A stretch of DNA of 64,000 nucleotides from Clonostachys chloroleuca (Eukaryota; Ascomycota; Sordariomycetes; Hypocreales; Bionectriaceae). The position numbers were made by a program, and so were the translations under genes. How positions within the stretch are numbered: position 1 is the stretch's first letter; the number at the start of each line of letters is the position of its first letter. Shown one piece after another: positions 46,696 to 57,399 of this stretch. The stretch lies in assembly GCA_037952775.1 (NCBI GenBank), contig JBANAY010000004.1, positions 1,302,001 to 1,366,000 of the forward strand, in the 5' to 3' direction. The notes below the pieces were generated by a model. That model was not told the origin of the DNA and did not search any database. It was given only the letters and a program-made list of their open reading frames with translations.

Positions 46696-49541
46696 ATGCC
46701 GGCCACTCGAGGCAATGGGCTGTTTCAATGCGGCTCTTGCCAGCGCCAGTACAAGCGACCGGACCATCTGACCCGCCATGTTCGCTCTCGTGAGTACTGT
46801 CTTCTGCATTAATTATCAATTGATTGATATGACATGACCATCTGCGCGTACCAATAGGGGCAATCCGGCTGGTGACACACACTAAAATGCAAATTACAGA
46901 TCTGGATTCAAAGCCACACCAGTGTCATCTGTGCCAGAAAGCATTTACTCGGATGTCAGTAAAAGCATATCACACCGTATTGTGGAATATCGCATCTAAA
47001 ATTCTTTACGCTTCTTTACAGTGATCTTCTGAAAAGACATATCGCCGCACATGAAGCTAAAGGGGACCACCTCAACCCATCCCTCTCAGAAGGCAGCTCA
47101 AGTTCTTTGAGCAGAGTATCACAAGCTTGCCAGTCCTGCGCTTCGAACCATCTCCGATGTACCGAGACAAAGCCATGCCGTCGTTGTGTGTCCAAAGGCA
47201 TCGAATGCGTCAGTAGTCGTCCCCTTGATGCTGAGAACGCCTTCACACCCCCGGAGACTGTACCCCAACAGAACACGGCCTCTCCAAATGTATCATTACA
47301 AGATACGGGTGACAAGACCTTGAATACTACTTCCTATCAGGAGAATAGCCTCCAAGAAGATCTACTATCCGACCTTGATGTCACTCAAGCAATAGGTAAG
47401 CAACCAACAACTTGATATGGGGAGCGAGGAAATAAATTCGATTGAACTTGTCTAATTCCGAAATCAGCGAATGACTTTATTGAAGTCCGATCATTTCCTA
47501 AGCATCCAGATATGTTGTTTGCCTCCGGAACCAGCACCCCGTTTGGGCCATTCAGCTTCGACCCAGATATGAGTATGGAACTGGACGACATCGACCTTAG
47601 ATTTCTGGATTCTTATAATGTTAATATCCCCTTCGGTGCCGACGAATATACGCCAACTCCTTCCAACATCTTTTCGATGGGCGAGGGCGCGGGGTCCACA
47701 CCAAAGAGTATATGCACAGACGCCTATCGGACTTCGCACTGGAGTTTTCGGCCTGGAGTCAACGATCATGGAGGAGCAGAGGAGGAGAACTTGATTCTCA
47801 CTGACGACGGTCGCAATCAGCCTGAAAAGCGAGTTCCCGTTGAAACAAGAATTACCTCGGCAAGCCTGGCTACCGCTGGACGGGATAAACTCATAACGAC
47901 GATCATGAGAAGCTGCAGGACAGACAGTCTTTTCAAAGCAGCGGCATCCTTCCCCTCGATAAACCTCCTAGACTCACTGTTGCAGTTCTATTTCTCTTCG
48001 CCTTCGTCTGAAGCGAGATACTTTCTCCATGCGCCCACATTCGACCCAAACAAGAAACGATCTGAGTTGATTATGGCCATGGTAGCCCATGGTGCTGTAT
48101 TAACACTGGACCCGACGTTTCTGAAATTGGGGTTTGCTATGCAAGAGTCAGCGAGGGTCGCTATACCCACACTAGTGAGTCTCTCCAACAGGTGGATTAT
48201 TGGGCAAATTCTCGCTGACTGGAATCTCTCTCTCGAAAGTGGGAGGGCAAAAATGCTTTGATTCGTGACCTGCAGCTGACCCAGGCGTTCTATATCACTT
48301 TGGAGATTGGCTTGTGGAGTGGACACAGCCGCAAGGTCGAAATAGCGGAGAGCTTTCTCCAACCAATATTGACTATGCTCCGGCGAGGGGGTAGGTTCAA
48401 AAACTCTTCGTACCCCGATATTTCTCTCAGCCAGAATACAAGGGGAGAAGAGCTTGAGGAGACCTGGAATGAATGGGTTGAGCAAGAATCGTTCAAGCGC
48501 ATATGTTTCCGGATTCTGCGGCACGACAGTAATTCCTCAGCGAGCCTCCTCACCAACCCTCTGGTTTCATATGCCGAACTGAAGTTGCCTCTCCCTGCAT
48601 CTGACAGGTTGTGGTCTGCTCCAACAGCCGAGCGGTGGAAGGAGGCTTTTCTGGCTGAAATACTTGAGCCACCGCCAGCTATCGGCGCCTACCTTGAGGA
48701 CCCAAGGCTCTTCGCCACTATTAGCAACAGGAACGATTTATTGAGTAGAAGTCACGCCTTTCTATCCTGTATATGGAGTATGGCATGGGAGTACATACAG
48801 TTAAACTCCATGCAGCGCACTGCACCTGGCAGGTGGAGCGGTATCGTTCTCAAGTCCCGCCAAGACGAACTGCTGAAGCTTCTTGAGCACTTCCGGCTGA
48901 GCACAGAGCCTGGTGTGGCATGCGCCCCAGATGTAACAATGCGCACCGAGCAGATTCTCTTGCATCTCTATATTTCAATCGAAGACGTCCAGGTCTTTGC
49001 TGGTATCGAGGGTCCGGAACGGTCATCTGCCATTTATCCCATCATTAAAGACTGGGCCAAGGGTGAATCAGCACGCAGGGCAGTTTGGCATGCAGGCCAG
49101 ATCTTGCGAGCAGCCCGGCTGATACCAAAAGAGCAAATCCGGGATTCGTTGGCTATCATGATGTACCATGCCAGCCTTGCCCTTTGGGTGTACGGGGTTG
49201 CTTGCGAGGATCATCCAAGAGACACCCTTCGCTCACCGAGATCCAGCTCGGGTAGGGAGGTATTCTTGGATGGCACGGATGGCGTTCATGTGCAGCGGTT
49301 CATGCAGCTCGGTAATGGGGTTCCATGCATCCAAACCCCGTCCGCAGATGCTACGGCGTATGCTTCATCTACTTCCAGTATCCCGTTGACATGCCATGAA
49401 ACGGTGATGGATACTGTGGTGGCCTACCTGCATGCGAATTACCTGGGTGAGGGGAGGCCACTCTTGGTAGAGGAAATCATACAGATCATGGTAGGACTAC
49501 GCAACTCGGATAAGACGCTTGTGGATCGGTCCCTTGCATGA
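46696..49541 (+). CDS. Transcription factor with two C2H2 fingers plus Zn2Cys6 cluster
   Basis: Exons 46696-46789, 46900-46954, 47022-47395, 47468-48174 and 48240-49541 join to 843 residues. Finger 1 (FQCGSCQRQYKRPDHLTRHVRSH) and finger 2 (HQCHLCQKAFTRIDLLKRHIAAH) form an Adr1-like pair joined by a short linker. Next comes a binuclear cluster from CQSC to KGIEC with spacing C2-C6-C5-C2-C6. The C-terminal 550 residues look like the fungal-specific TF middle homology region (YFSSPSSEARYFLHAPTF, KNALIRDLQLTQAFYI). The helix residues of finger 1 (R, H, R) are those that read GGRG in Adr1. Position beside the dioxygenase, and a shared promoter with it, make it the likely pathway activator. All junctions keep frame. 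Confidence 0.88.
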
Positions 49542-50796
49542 ATAATATTTATTACATAGGTACTGGACAATCATATCTACTGTTCAATTATGCGTCTTTC
49601 ATTGCCGAGAATTCCATTTACCCATTGAGCCAGGTACCAGACCCTGCCTGCCCAAGGCCATGCCATGAACCACCCAGGCTGAGAACTCCACGTACATGAG
49701 TTTCAATATTGAGCCAGATCAGGAATCCATTGCGAGTGAATTTGCATGAAGATACTCGTAATTGAGAAATATCACCATTTAGCACCCGGACGAGCTATCC
49801 GACAACCGAGGTCATGTTTCTCGGATGGCCCGCCATGGCATCCGGTGTTGTTCATCAATTCATCTCCCTGGTAGCTCCACTGCGGCAGGCCTGTACTCCA
49901 CTGATATTGTGTGTGTATGATGATCTCGGTGTCTCCATGGGTGGGATGCACAGGGATGGATAGTCGTACCACGTTTCGAGTATGACATCTCGTAATCCTC
50001 CGGCATCACCAGGTATCACCGCATCATCACTGGTTTGCTAAATATGCTGTCAGCCTTGAATAGGGACCGCGATACAAATATGACAAACTAGAGGATATCG
50101 AAATATTCATTAATTGATTTTCAATCTCCAATCACTCCTCAAAATGAGCTAAGTTCCCCAGATCCGAGACAGCATTCTGACAGGCGGCCTCTATAATCCA
50201 TGTCCTTCAGCTGCTCCTACCCCGCATTCGACATGGTGATTATCAACTCTTTGGGCCTTATGGAGGCGTCATGTGCTTTCTGATTCACTATGTTGCCTGC
50301 CGCTTATCAGTGACGGCCGGGAGCCCAGTCGATGCCATGCCACCTTCCTATCTCTATCAGGTGATGGAGGTACGTCTAAACGATGATAATTCAACCCGTT
50401 CTTGTTTCTAGGCGCGATAAGAGATTTTATTCATTGATGGAGAGAGAAGAATAGTGGCATGTGTGCACACTATTCGCTAATATGCCTGTCAGTGTCCAGT
50501 GCAGTGTCTAACATCCATGTCTCGTGCCGCTCCCCGGCTCTGCATTGTACTTTATGTTTAAAAGGCAAGACACGGGATTCTCGTTGATGTAACCCTCCCT
50601 TCTAGAATCCAGAAAGTAATTCTACCGCCTTTTCCACAGGGCTCCAGCTTCTGATCATTTTATATCACTCCTCATCCTCGTCCTTTCCCATCGCCAAGTC
50701 CAAGCATTGGCAAAGTCTGGGCAAACACTTGGCATACAGCACCCAACAAATCAGAAAGCACAAGATCTCGGATCTCTCCGAATTACATTATTGGCA
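49542..50796. other. Tandem spacer, 1.25 kb
   Basis: 3' end of the regulator and promoter of the permease. The last 150 bp before the permease start are CT-rich, as in fungal leaders. A 66-codon minus-strand frame (49772-49972) starts only at GTG and has no motif, so it is not called. Confidence 0.5.
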
Positions 50797-52514
50797 ATGG
50801 CTAAACCGGAAGATGGCGACCACGAAAAGACCGAGACGCCCGTCGTCGACGCTCCAGAGGTTGGAGAAACGGCCGACATACGCACTGAGACGAGGCGAAA
50901 TATCAAGTCACGGCATGCGCAGATGATCGCCATCGGAGGGACCATTGGAACAGGTCTCTTCGTCGGCTCCGGGCAGGCCCTTGCTCGCGCAGGCCCTGCC
51001 AATCTGTTCATCGGCTATATCATCATCTGCTGCTTCGTCTATGGCATTGTTACTGCGACGGCCGAGGTGTCCTCATATCTGCCCATTCCGGGGAGCTCCA
51101 TGGCCTACTACGGGACAAGATTCGCGTCCTCGAGCCTGGGTTTCGCCATGGGCTGGCTATACTGGTACTCTTTTGGCATTCTCGTCGCATATGAGATTAC
51201 CGCTGCCGCTCTTGTCATAAGCTACTGGCCAAACAACGTACATATTGCCGTGTGGATAACAATCATGCTGGTTGTTATTATCGCACTGAATGTCGCACCA
51301 GTGGGTGTCTACGCTGAGTCCGAGTTCTGGTTTGCTTCAATCAAGGTCTTCATGATTATTGGCCTGCTCCTCTTTGCGTTTGCGCTCTGGGCGGGCAATG
51401 TCAACGGCAATGGACGGCTGCTCTTCAAATATTGGAAAGATCCAGGCGCCTTCAATGAATACCTCGTCACGGGAGACACGGGACGATTCTGCGCGTTTGT
51501 GTATTCCATGGTTTTCTCCGTTTTCTCCTTCAACTTCGGTCCTGAATTGATCGTTTTGACCGGTGGTGAGATGAAGGCTCCCCGAAGAAATCTTCCTCGG
51601 GCGGCCAAGACATTTATTTGGCGACTCTTTTTCGTAAGTTTGACGTACTAGATCTCCAGAAATTACATCAATCGTTCTGGAGTGCATAATAGACTAACAA
51701 ACCACAGTTCTACGTCGTCGGCTCCCTCGCTATCGGCATCATCTGTCGAAGCAACGCACCTGGTCTGACTGACGGAAGCACCGGAGCTGCTGCTTCGCCA
51801 TGGGTTATTGCGATCAAGGAGGCGGGAGTCAGTGGCCTCGACAGTGTGGTGAATGCCGGTATCATCACTTCGGCGTGGTCCTCAGGTAATTCCTACTTGT
51901 ACATGTCAAGCCGATCCCTCTACTCCTTGGCCAAAGCCGGCAACGCTCCAGCCATTTTTCAGCGGACCAACCGATGGGGTGTTCCAGTCTATGCTCTCTG
52001 CGCCAGCATCACCTTCAGCTTCCTGGCCTATCTCAACATCAGCAAGGGCGCAACCGTGGTGTTCAACTGGTTTATTAACCTCACCAACACGGCAGCGTTC
52101 ACCTCTTGGGTATCCTGCAGCATTATCTTGCTCAGATTCCGCAAGGCCTGCAAAGCTCAGGGAGTCACTGGCCTGCCATTCCACTCCCGCCTACAGCCGT
52201 ATGCTGCGTACGCGACCATCTTCTTCTTTTCTCTCCTACTCCTGCTTAATGGCTTTTCAGTCTTTTTCCCTGGAAAGTGGTCCGTGGCAGATTTCTTGAC
52301 TGCGTATATCGGGTTCCCCATCTTCCTCGCCATATATCTTGCCCACCGCATCTATGAATGGAAGGCGCCGTGGCTTATAGCCCCCAAAGATGTAGACTTA
52401 ACTACCGATTTAGACGCTATCCTGGCTCTCGAGGTCCGAGCAGATGAGGAGGCGCCAAAGGAGGCGACAGGGTTCAAGAAGTATCTCAAGAAAGCGAGAT
52501 TGCTGATTGCATGA
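50797..52514 (+). CDS. Amino-acid permease (APC superfamily, YAT-type)
   Basis: Exons 50797-51633 and 51708-52514 give 547 residues. The first good ATG is 50797, since the frame upstream only offers TTG. The hallmark ARHAQMIAIGGTIGTGLFVG-like stretch (here SRHAQMIAIGGTIGTGLFVG) starts TM1. About twelve hydrophobic segments follow, with the APC signature near GPELIVLTGGEMKAPRRNLP. Such carriers import amino acids by proton symport at the plasma membrane. Specificity cannot be read off the sequence. It lies between the aromatic block and the proline/hydroxyproline-type block and could belong to either. No copy of the cluster element was seen in its promoter. Confidence 0.88.
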
Positions 52515-52915
52515 TGTTGTTCGTTAGATTTCTTGGAGAAATCCATATATATTCAAAGCTAGTCTGAGAGATCATGGACAAAGTTTAGATCAGCCATGAT
52601 TCTCCCTTGTACGGGGCTTTCAGGTTCGAGGTCCAGAAAGGCTCACTGAACAATTTTATATAAAGATTTCTCATTTTCACAAGATACACCCATAGTTACC
52701 ATTCAATATATGATAACATACGAGCTTCCTGAGTTGTTATTATGTATAACCCTCTATAGTGTCAAGTAAGATTACTGTAGTTCCTGGAGATATCTCACGT
52801 GTCGTTTGTGACCCGCTCATGAACAATGGAAATTGGGGAAGCAAAGAACGGGCAGAATACGTTCAACCCTCACTGGCCACCAGTTAGCCCTAAGTCATCA
52901 ACCGATGTATCAAGT
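52515..52915. other. 3' spacer
   Basis: A 400-bp AT-rich stretch between the permease and the kinase-like pseudogene, which converge. Nothing recognised. Confidence 0.5.
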
Positions 52916-54161
52916 CTATCTACGTAAGGGAGGTGCCATCTCGGGTCCTCGAATGACGGTACCTGTTGCCAGGAGAACGGAATCCTTATCCAAGATCCCC
53001 TCCCTTGGTCTCTGCCAGGTCAGATACGGCCACCCCATCTTGTGAGCAAAACAGACCTGAGTACTCCAGCCGGGTACTGTTCTTACAACCTCGGATCCCT
53101 GACCATCTTTCGCGGTGTACCTTCGTACGGGTGGCTCAGGAATCTTGGGCCAGTCTATGTGCTCTGGGGCTTCTCTGTAGTGTGTAATCTGCTGCCCTTC
53201 CCGTCGCTTCTTTACCCAGAGCTGTCCAAGGTCTGTCGGAACATCGAAATAGGATGGTCAATCTCAACATCGGGGTGTTTGGCCCATTCCTTCATCGACT
53301 CCACATCGACGGAGTTCTGCTCCCAAAATGGCTTCTGTCTAAAAGCTATCATCGTGTGTGATGAGTTCATACACTGTGAAGATTGTGCCTTTGACATCGT
53401 TCCGGGCCGGGCCCGCATCGCCTTCCTCAATGCGTGCGTGCAGAGTAGTTGAAGTCAAAAAGAAGAAGGTCATAAACCGTATCACAATCCACAAGAAGAT
53501 TCCTGGGAGCAATATCTTGATGGACAATTCCATATTTGAGATTCAGATCGTCAACGACAGAAAGAAGGTGCCTCAACCAACTAAGCTTGAACTGCTTCCT
53601 ATCCTCCAGGGTCCCGCCGGGAATAAACTTGGTGGTAAATCCAACGACGACATCTTCGTCGCCCAGTCTATCGGACACAACGCGGTCGAAGGGCACAATG
53701 TGATGGTTGGCCGGTAGACGCATCCATAGATTCATCTCGGCCCAGCGTGCCTCGGTGAACTGCTCGTGCAAATAGTACTTGAAAACGAGAAGCTTTGGTG
53801 AACCATCCCCAAAGGCATGACGAGACACCAAATCCACCATTGGCCCAAGACGGTCATTTTCGTGCATATCAGTGCGAGAGATGCTGTAATTGTGGTTGGG
53901 AGGTGCTGTGGCCAATAGTGCCTGAAATGGTGGCTGGTATGGGATGTTCGTGTAGTCTCGTTCGACATCGTTGGAAACAGAAAGCAAGTCCCCTGTGGCA
54001 GAGACAGAGACCTCCCGCACATCCGGAGAGAGAGTATGTATGTGTCTGATGAGGAATTCTTTCATGAGATCCTCATCTTCTTGTTCTCCGGCTGTGGTGA
54101 TGGCAACAGTCCGCCGTTGGTCCCAGTCCACAATCCACCAATTGCTGGGGCCATTGGGCAT
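52916..54161 (-). pseudogene. Protein-kinase-like gene, broken by three small insertions
   Basis: The frame is clean from ATG 54161 to 53430 and carries a kinase-like catalytic loop: YGIVHQDIAPRNLLVD, then LLLFDFNYSAR. Three lesions follow. (1) Near 53432 ACGC is tandemly duplicated before IEEGDAGPARNDVKG. (2) Near 53342 an extra T in TTTT creates TAG before RQKPFWEQNSVDVES. (3) Near 53221 two extra bases interrupt LDS-WVKKRREGQQ. Reading in the proper frames continues sensibly to a stop at 52916 (LLATGTVIRGPEM). The first and third lesions are short duplications rather than homopolymer slips, so true decay is likely. The HQDIAPRN loop replaces the usual HRDxxxxN and is seen in divergent fungal kinase-like families. 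Function unknown. Confidence 0.7.
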
Positions 54162-54344
54162 CAGTTACCCACCAATCACGGACCATTTCCACTTGCCGGG
54201 GATCATCTTTGAATGGTAAAAGGTTTGAGGAAATAAGGAAGGTATGATATGAACTGTGTTACTGCTTGAAGGTTAGGTAAATCGTAAGCAAACGGAGAAA
54301 TGGGATATTTTTGAAGGGAGGTTGGAAGGGAAGATTCTCTGATT

Positions 54345-54741
54345 ATGCCATACGATCGCCACAGGAATCTGGATGCGAATAAGCGCCTTCATTCATACGA
54401 AGACGAGTTTTCCCACCTCCCCGAAAGTCTTATACCTACTAGCATCCGGTCACGCGCTTCTCATCATCCATGGATAGACCTCTTTCCAATTCTAAGGATA
54501 CGCGAGAACCTCTTAATTGCTACAGAGGGCAGGTCCGAGGAGGAAGAGATACGACTTTGGAACGACATTGTTGAAAATAACATCACACCCAGTGGTGACT
54601 GAACTGGTTTAATTGTATGGGGAAATTGTATGGGGAAACCCCTGGAATCTTTGGAATCGGGAAGTAACTGAAGCCTTTCTACTGAATTGGGGATGGCTCC
54701 TGCAAGGATGTTCTGAAATTTTTCATTCGAGCAACCACTGA
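54345..54741 (+). pseudogene. DUF3425 (bZIP-associated) C-terminal fragment, broken
   Basis: The frame from 54345 reads ASHHPWIDLFPILRIRENLL, the diagnostic HPWIDLFP core of DUF3425, a domain found C-terminal to fungal bZIP factors. At 54600 a TGA sits where the family has Trp (GDW-TGLIVWG), consistent with a TGG to TGA nonsense change. At 54611-54636 a 13-bp unit is tandemly duplicated and shifts the frame. Removing one copy restores PWNLWNREVTEAF and NWGWLLQGC. The N-terminal half of such a protein, including the bZIP, is missing upstream. This is a truncated, dead copy. Confidence 0.65.
54611..54636 (+). repeat. Perfect 13-bp tandem duplication
   Basis: The unit AATTGTATGGGGA occurs twice back to back inside the DUF3425 fragment and causes its frameshift. 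Confidence 0.85.
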
Positions 54742-55099
54742 CGTCTTTATCGAGGAGACATGGCGTTGACATCCAACCCAACGTAATGCTAGAGAACCAC
54801 AGATTCTCAATATCGAGGACCCCATGCTCTAGGCTATTACTTGGTCCCACAAGTACACGGTCTAACTTAAGCTGTTGGATCCTTGTCAGCTGGTTGCATA
54901 GATATCCCAAAGTCGTCATGGGTCAAAACACAATGGGTATTTAGGCAACACTTGCCTAGCAGCAGCAGGATGTGCCACATTTGGTTTAATATTCCATCAC
55001 TTTATTATAGAGGGAATATTCATTAGGTTGAGTTGTCGGGCCCTGGCAGCTTCATTGCTGTTGAATTTTATTCTCTTTCCCTTCCGTATTATCGAGAGA

Positions 55100-55335
55100 A
55101 AAGTCTTCATCGTTACTGGAGGTGCATCTGGCATCGGGCTTGCCAGGTGAAGTTGCTTCTGGACAAAGGAATTGCCGTCAGTGTTGGCGATGTCAACAGA
55201 AATGCTCTCAACCACGCCATTTCATCTCGTGGTGGGATTCACGGAGCAAGATTATATCACGAGGTCTTGGACGTCACCAAGCGAAACGATGTTAATTTTG
55301 TCATAGCTAATTCTTTAATCTATAGAATAAATTAA
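55100..55335 (+). pseudogene. Short-chain dehydrogenase N-terminal relic
   Basis: The stretch from 55100 encodes KVFIVTGGASGIGLA, the TGxxxGIG cofactor motif of the SDR family. It then hits TGA at 55148. One frame over, the protein continues as VKLLLDKGIAVSVGDVNRNA and EVLDVTKRND, so one base is missing. The frame ends at 55335 after fewer than 90 residues. The catalytic Tyr-Lys half of the enzyme is absent, so this is a truncated remnant. Confidence 0.65.
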
Positions 55336-55450
55336 TATCATAGTAGGGCTTAAGTAGCAAAAGCCTTCTACTTCTGATTATGTATAACCATAGTATAGAC
55401 TAATACATATAACAAAGCTAAACCCTGAATCACGGTAGGCTGGAAAGTTA

Positions 55451-56617
55451 TTAGTCCTCATTGACCTTGATCACAACTTTACCGAAATGAAATCCGTCTT
55501 TCATATAGGTCAGTGCGTCCTTAGCCTCGTCAAACTTGAAAACACGATTAATAATGGGGTGCATATCCTCTTGTTGATACAGCCTCATCATCTCCTCCAC
55601 ACGGTCCCTGGGGCCGATGTTGATCCCTTTAAGAACCGCGTTCCGATTGATTAAGCTGAGTCCTATTGCCAGCTGCGGCTTCTCCTCGGTCATTCCTGTT
55701 AGAACGCCGACGGCGCTGATGACACCCCCTTCAGCTACAGCTCGGACACTTTGCGGCATGGTTTCAGGTCCCCCTGTTTCGACGATGATGTCGGCTCCTT
55801 TTCCTTGAGTCAGCTTTAGCACCTCGTCTGCCCACTCCGGGGTTTTATTGTAGTTGACTGTGTGTGTTGCTCCAAGTTCTTGAGCTTTCAGCAGCTTCTC
55901 GTCTGATGAAGACGTGACAATAGCTAAATCCATGTTAGCGAACACCGCAATAACAGGATTCCTGGCAAACTTACTGGACAAGCCCAATGCTGTCGCTTGC
56001 TGCAAAGCGTGGATAGACACACCCCCAGTACCTTGCAGCAGTACAACAGTCTGAGGCCCTCGCACAGGCTTATCGATTGGTCGATCCCAATTCAACGCCA
56101 TCCATGCAGTGGTAGCTGCAATAGGAAATGTCGCTGCCTCCTCGAAGCTCAAACCCTGCGGTATCTGCACCAGGCCGGAGGCGGAAAACACCCGGTACTC
56201 AGTTAGGACACCTGGTTGAGGAAAGCCGAGGCCTAGAGCATGATGCTCGGAACGCGTAGGGCCCGTCAAATGGGTCGGGCGCACGAGCCCGAGGACACGA
56301 TCCCCTTCTCGCCATTTTGTCGCTGCCACTGGCCCGCCCACTTTGACGATTGTGCCACTGGCGTCTGATGTAGGCACCATGGGGTCGGTGGGAGTCGTAT
56401 ACCGCCCTTTGAAATGGCCATTGATGACTTGACACGGCCGTTAGTATTATGCATGCCTCTAGTAATAAACATCTGTCATACTTTTGATATCTCTGTGGTT
56501 GATTGCTACTGCTTTGATCCTGACAAGGACTTCATCTTCCTTGATATCGATAGGCTCCGGCACTTCTTGTACCTGGAGTCTATCGATTCCATCCATTAGT
56601 GTTACCCATTGCTTCAT
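55451..56617 (-). CDS. MDR-superfamily NAD(P)H-dependent oxidoreductase (zinc-less quinone-reductase-like)
   Basis: Exons on the minus strand 56617-56482, 56427-55975 and 55923-55451 give 353 residues. The GroES-like N-terminus (DEVLVRIKAVAINHRDIK) leads into the Rossmann part with LLQGTGGVSIHALQQATALG. GATHTVNYNKTPEW and IVETGGPETM are typical of medium-chain reductases. No structural-zinc Cys cluster is seen. The second intron is 51 nt and in frame; splicing it joins ALGLS to TIVTSSSDEKLLKAQELG, the normal spacing. The enzyme probably reduces a carbonyl, enone or quinone. It is head-to-head with the aminotransferase gene over a 782-bp promoter, so it may be co-regulated with it, but its step is unknown. 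Confidence 0.82.
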
Positions 56618-57399
56618 CTTTGAAGGACTCGTATGATTGATCTGGCCGGTATCCGGTTCAATGGCAAAGGTATCATGTTTTGACAAGATCAAGGTACTAT
56701 ATATTGCCCGGGGATGACGGATATAACGGAGTTGCTGATTAATTGGCTGACATCATGAAACATGTCTCTTCGAGGCCATTGGATAATTCTACGATGATTA
56801 CAAATAGAATTTCAGTGATCTCTTGTTGAAGACTTGAAGCACTTTTCTGCAATTCAGCCTAATGCGGTGAACATCTCTGGATTTAGGTGCAGTGGAACTC
56901 GGGATATGGCTTATATCTTAATTTGTTGGAATGGAAAAAGTCTAGGATTTGAATCGATACAAGCTGGGGAGCCCATGAGTACCGTTCGATGGCAAACCAG
57001 ATTATCTCGATAACGCATCTAACGGTATATAAGATCAGAGTGGTATGACTCCGTAGACGGCCAGAGTATCCGATAATTGGATGGGGCTACTAATGGCGCC
57101 GTTGAATATGTCCATGGCTAAAGAGGCCTTGGTTTCCTCGTTTGTCCTATGACTAGTAATATGCTAGTGAGAAATAAACTTCCAAAGAAATAAAGAGTAA
57201 ACCGTGTACGATAAGTGGTGCATTTCGGAAGGACTTCCGGTCTGCTCGATGGCCGGATCATACCCGAGAATTGGCGCCCGACGTCGGACACAACTCCACA
57301 GAGTTTAGTATCTAAAAGCCATGCCAGCCACATGAGGTCTGTCTATCCCCTGTTACAAAGATTGATATTCAGCTTTATCAGATATTCAAAGTCAACAAA
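56618..57399. promoter_or_regulatory. Divergent promoter, MDR reductase / aminotransferase
   Basis: A 782-bp intergenic region. The main visible signal is the inverted repeat at 57226-57239. A second GCCGGATC and CCCGAG lie 15-30 bp further on. Confidence 0.45.
57226..57239. promoter_or_regulatory. Inverted repeat CGGAAG-GA-CTTCCG (CGG-N8-CCG)
   Basis: Perfect 6-bp arms around two bases. Everted or inverted CGG pairs are the usual targets of Zn2Cys6 dimers. It lies 161 bp before the aminotransferase ATG. Confidence 0.45.

Noticed and set aside
49772..49972. 66-codon minus-strand frame with Cys and Trp residues
   Set aside because: It starts only at GTG, has no ATG in frame nearby and shows no family feature.
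34243..52514. Secondary-metabolite biosynthetic cluster
   Set aside because: No polyketide synthase, NRPS, terpene synthase or prenyltransferase is present. The enzyme set is catabolic.
54464..54919. 151-codon minus-strand open frame
   Set aside because: It overlaps the DUF3425 fragment on the other strand, which carries the HPWIDLFP motif. The minus frame has no recognisable motif.
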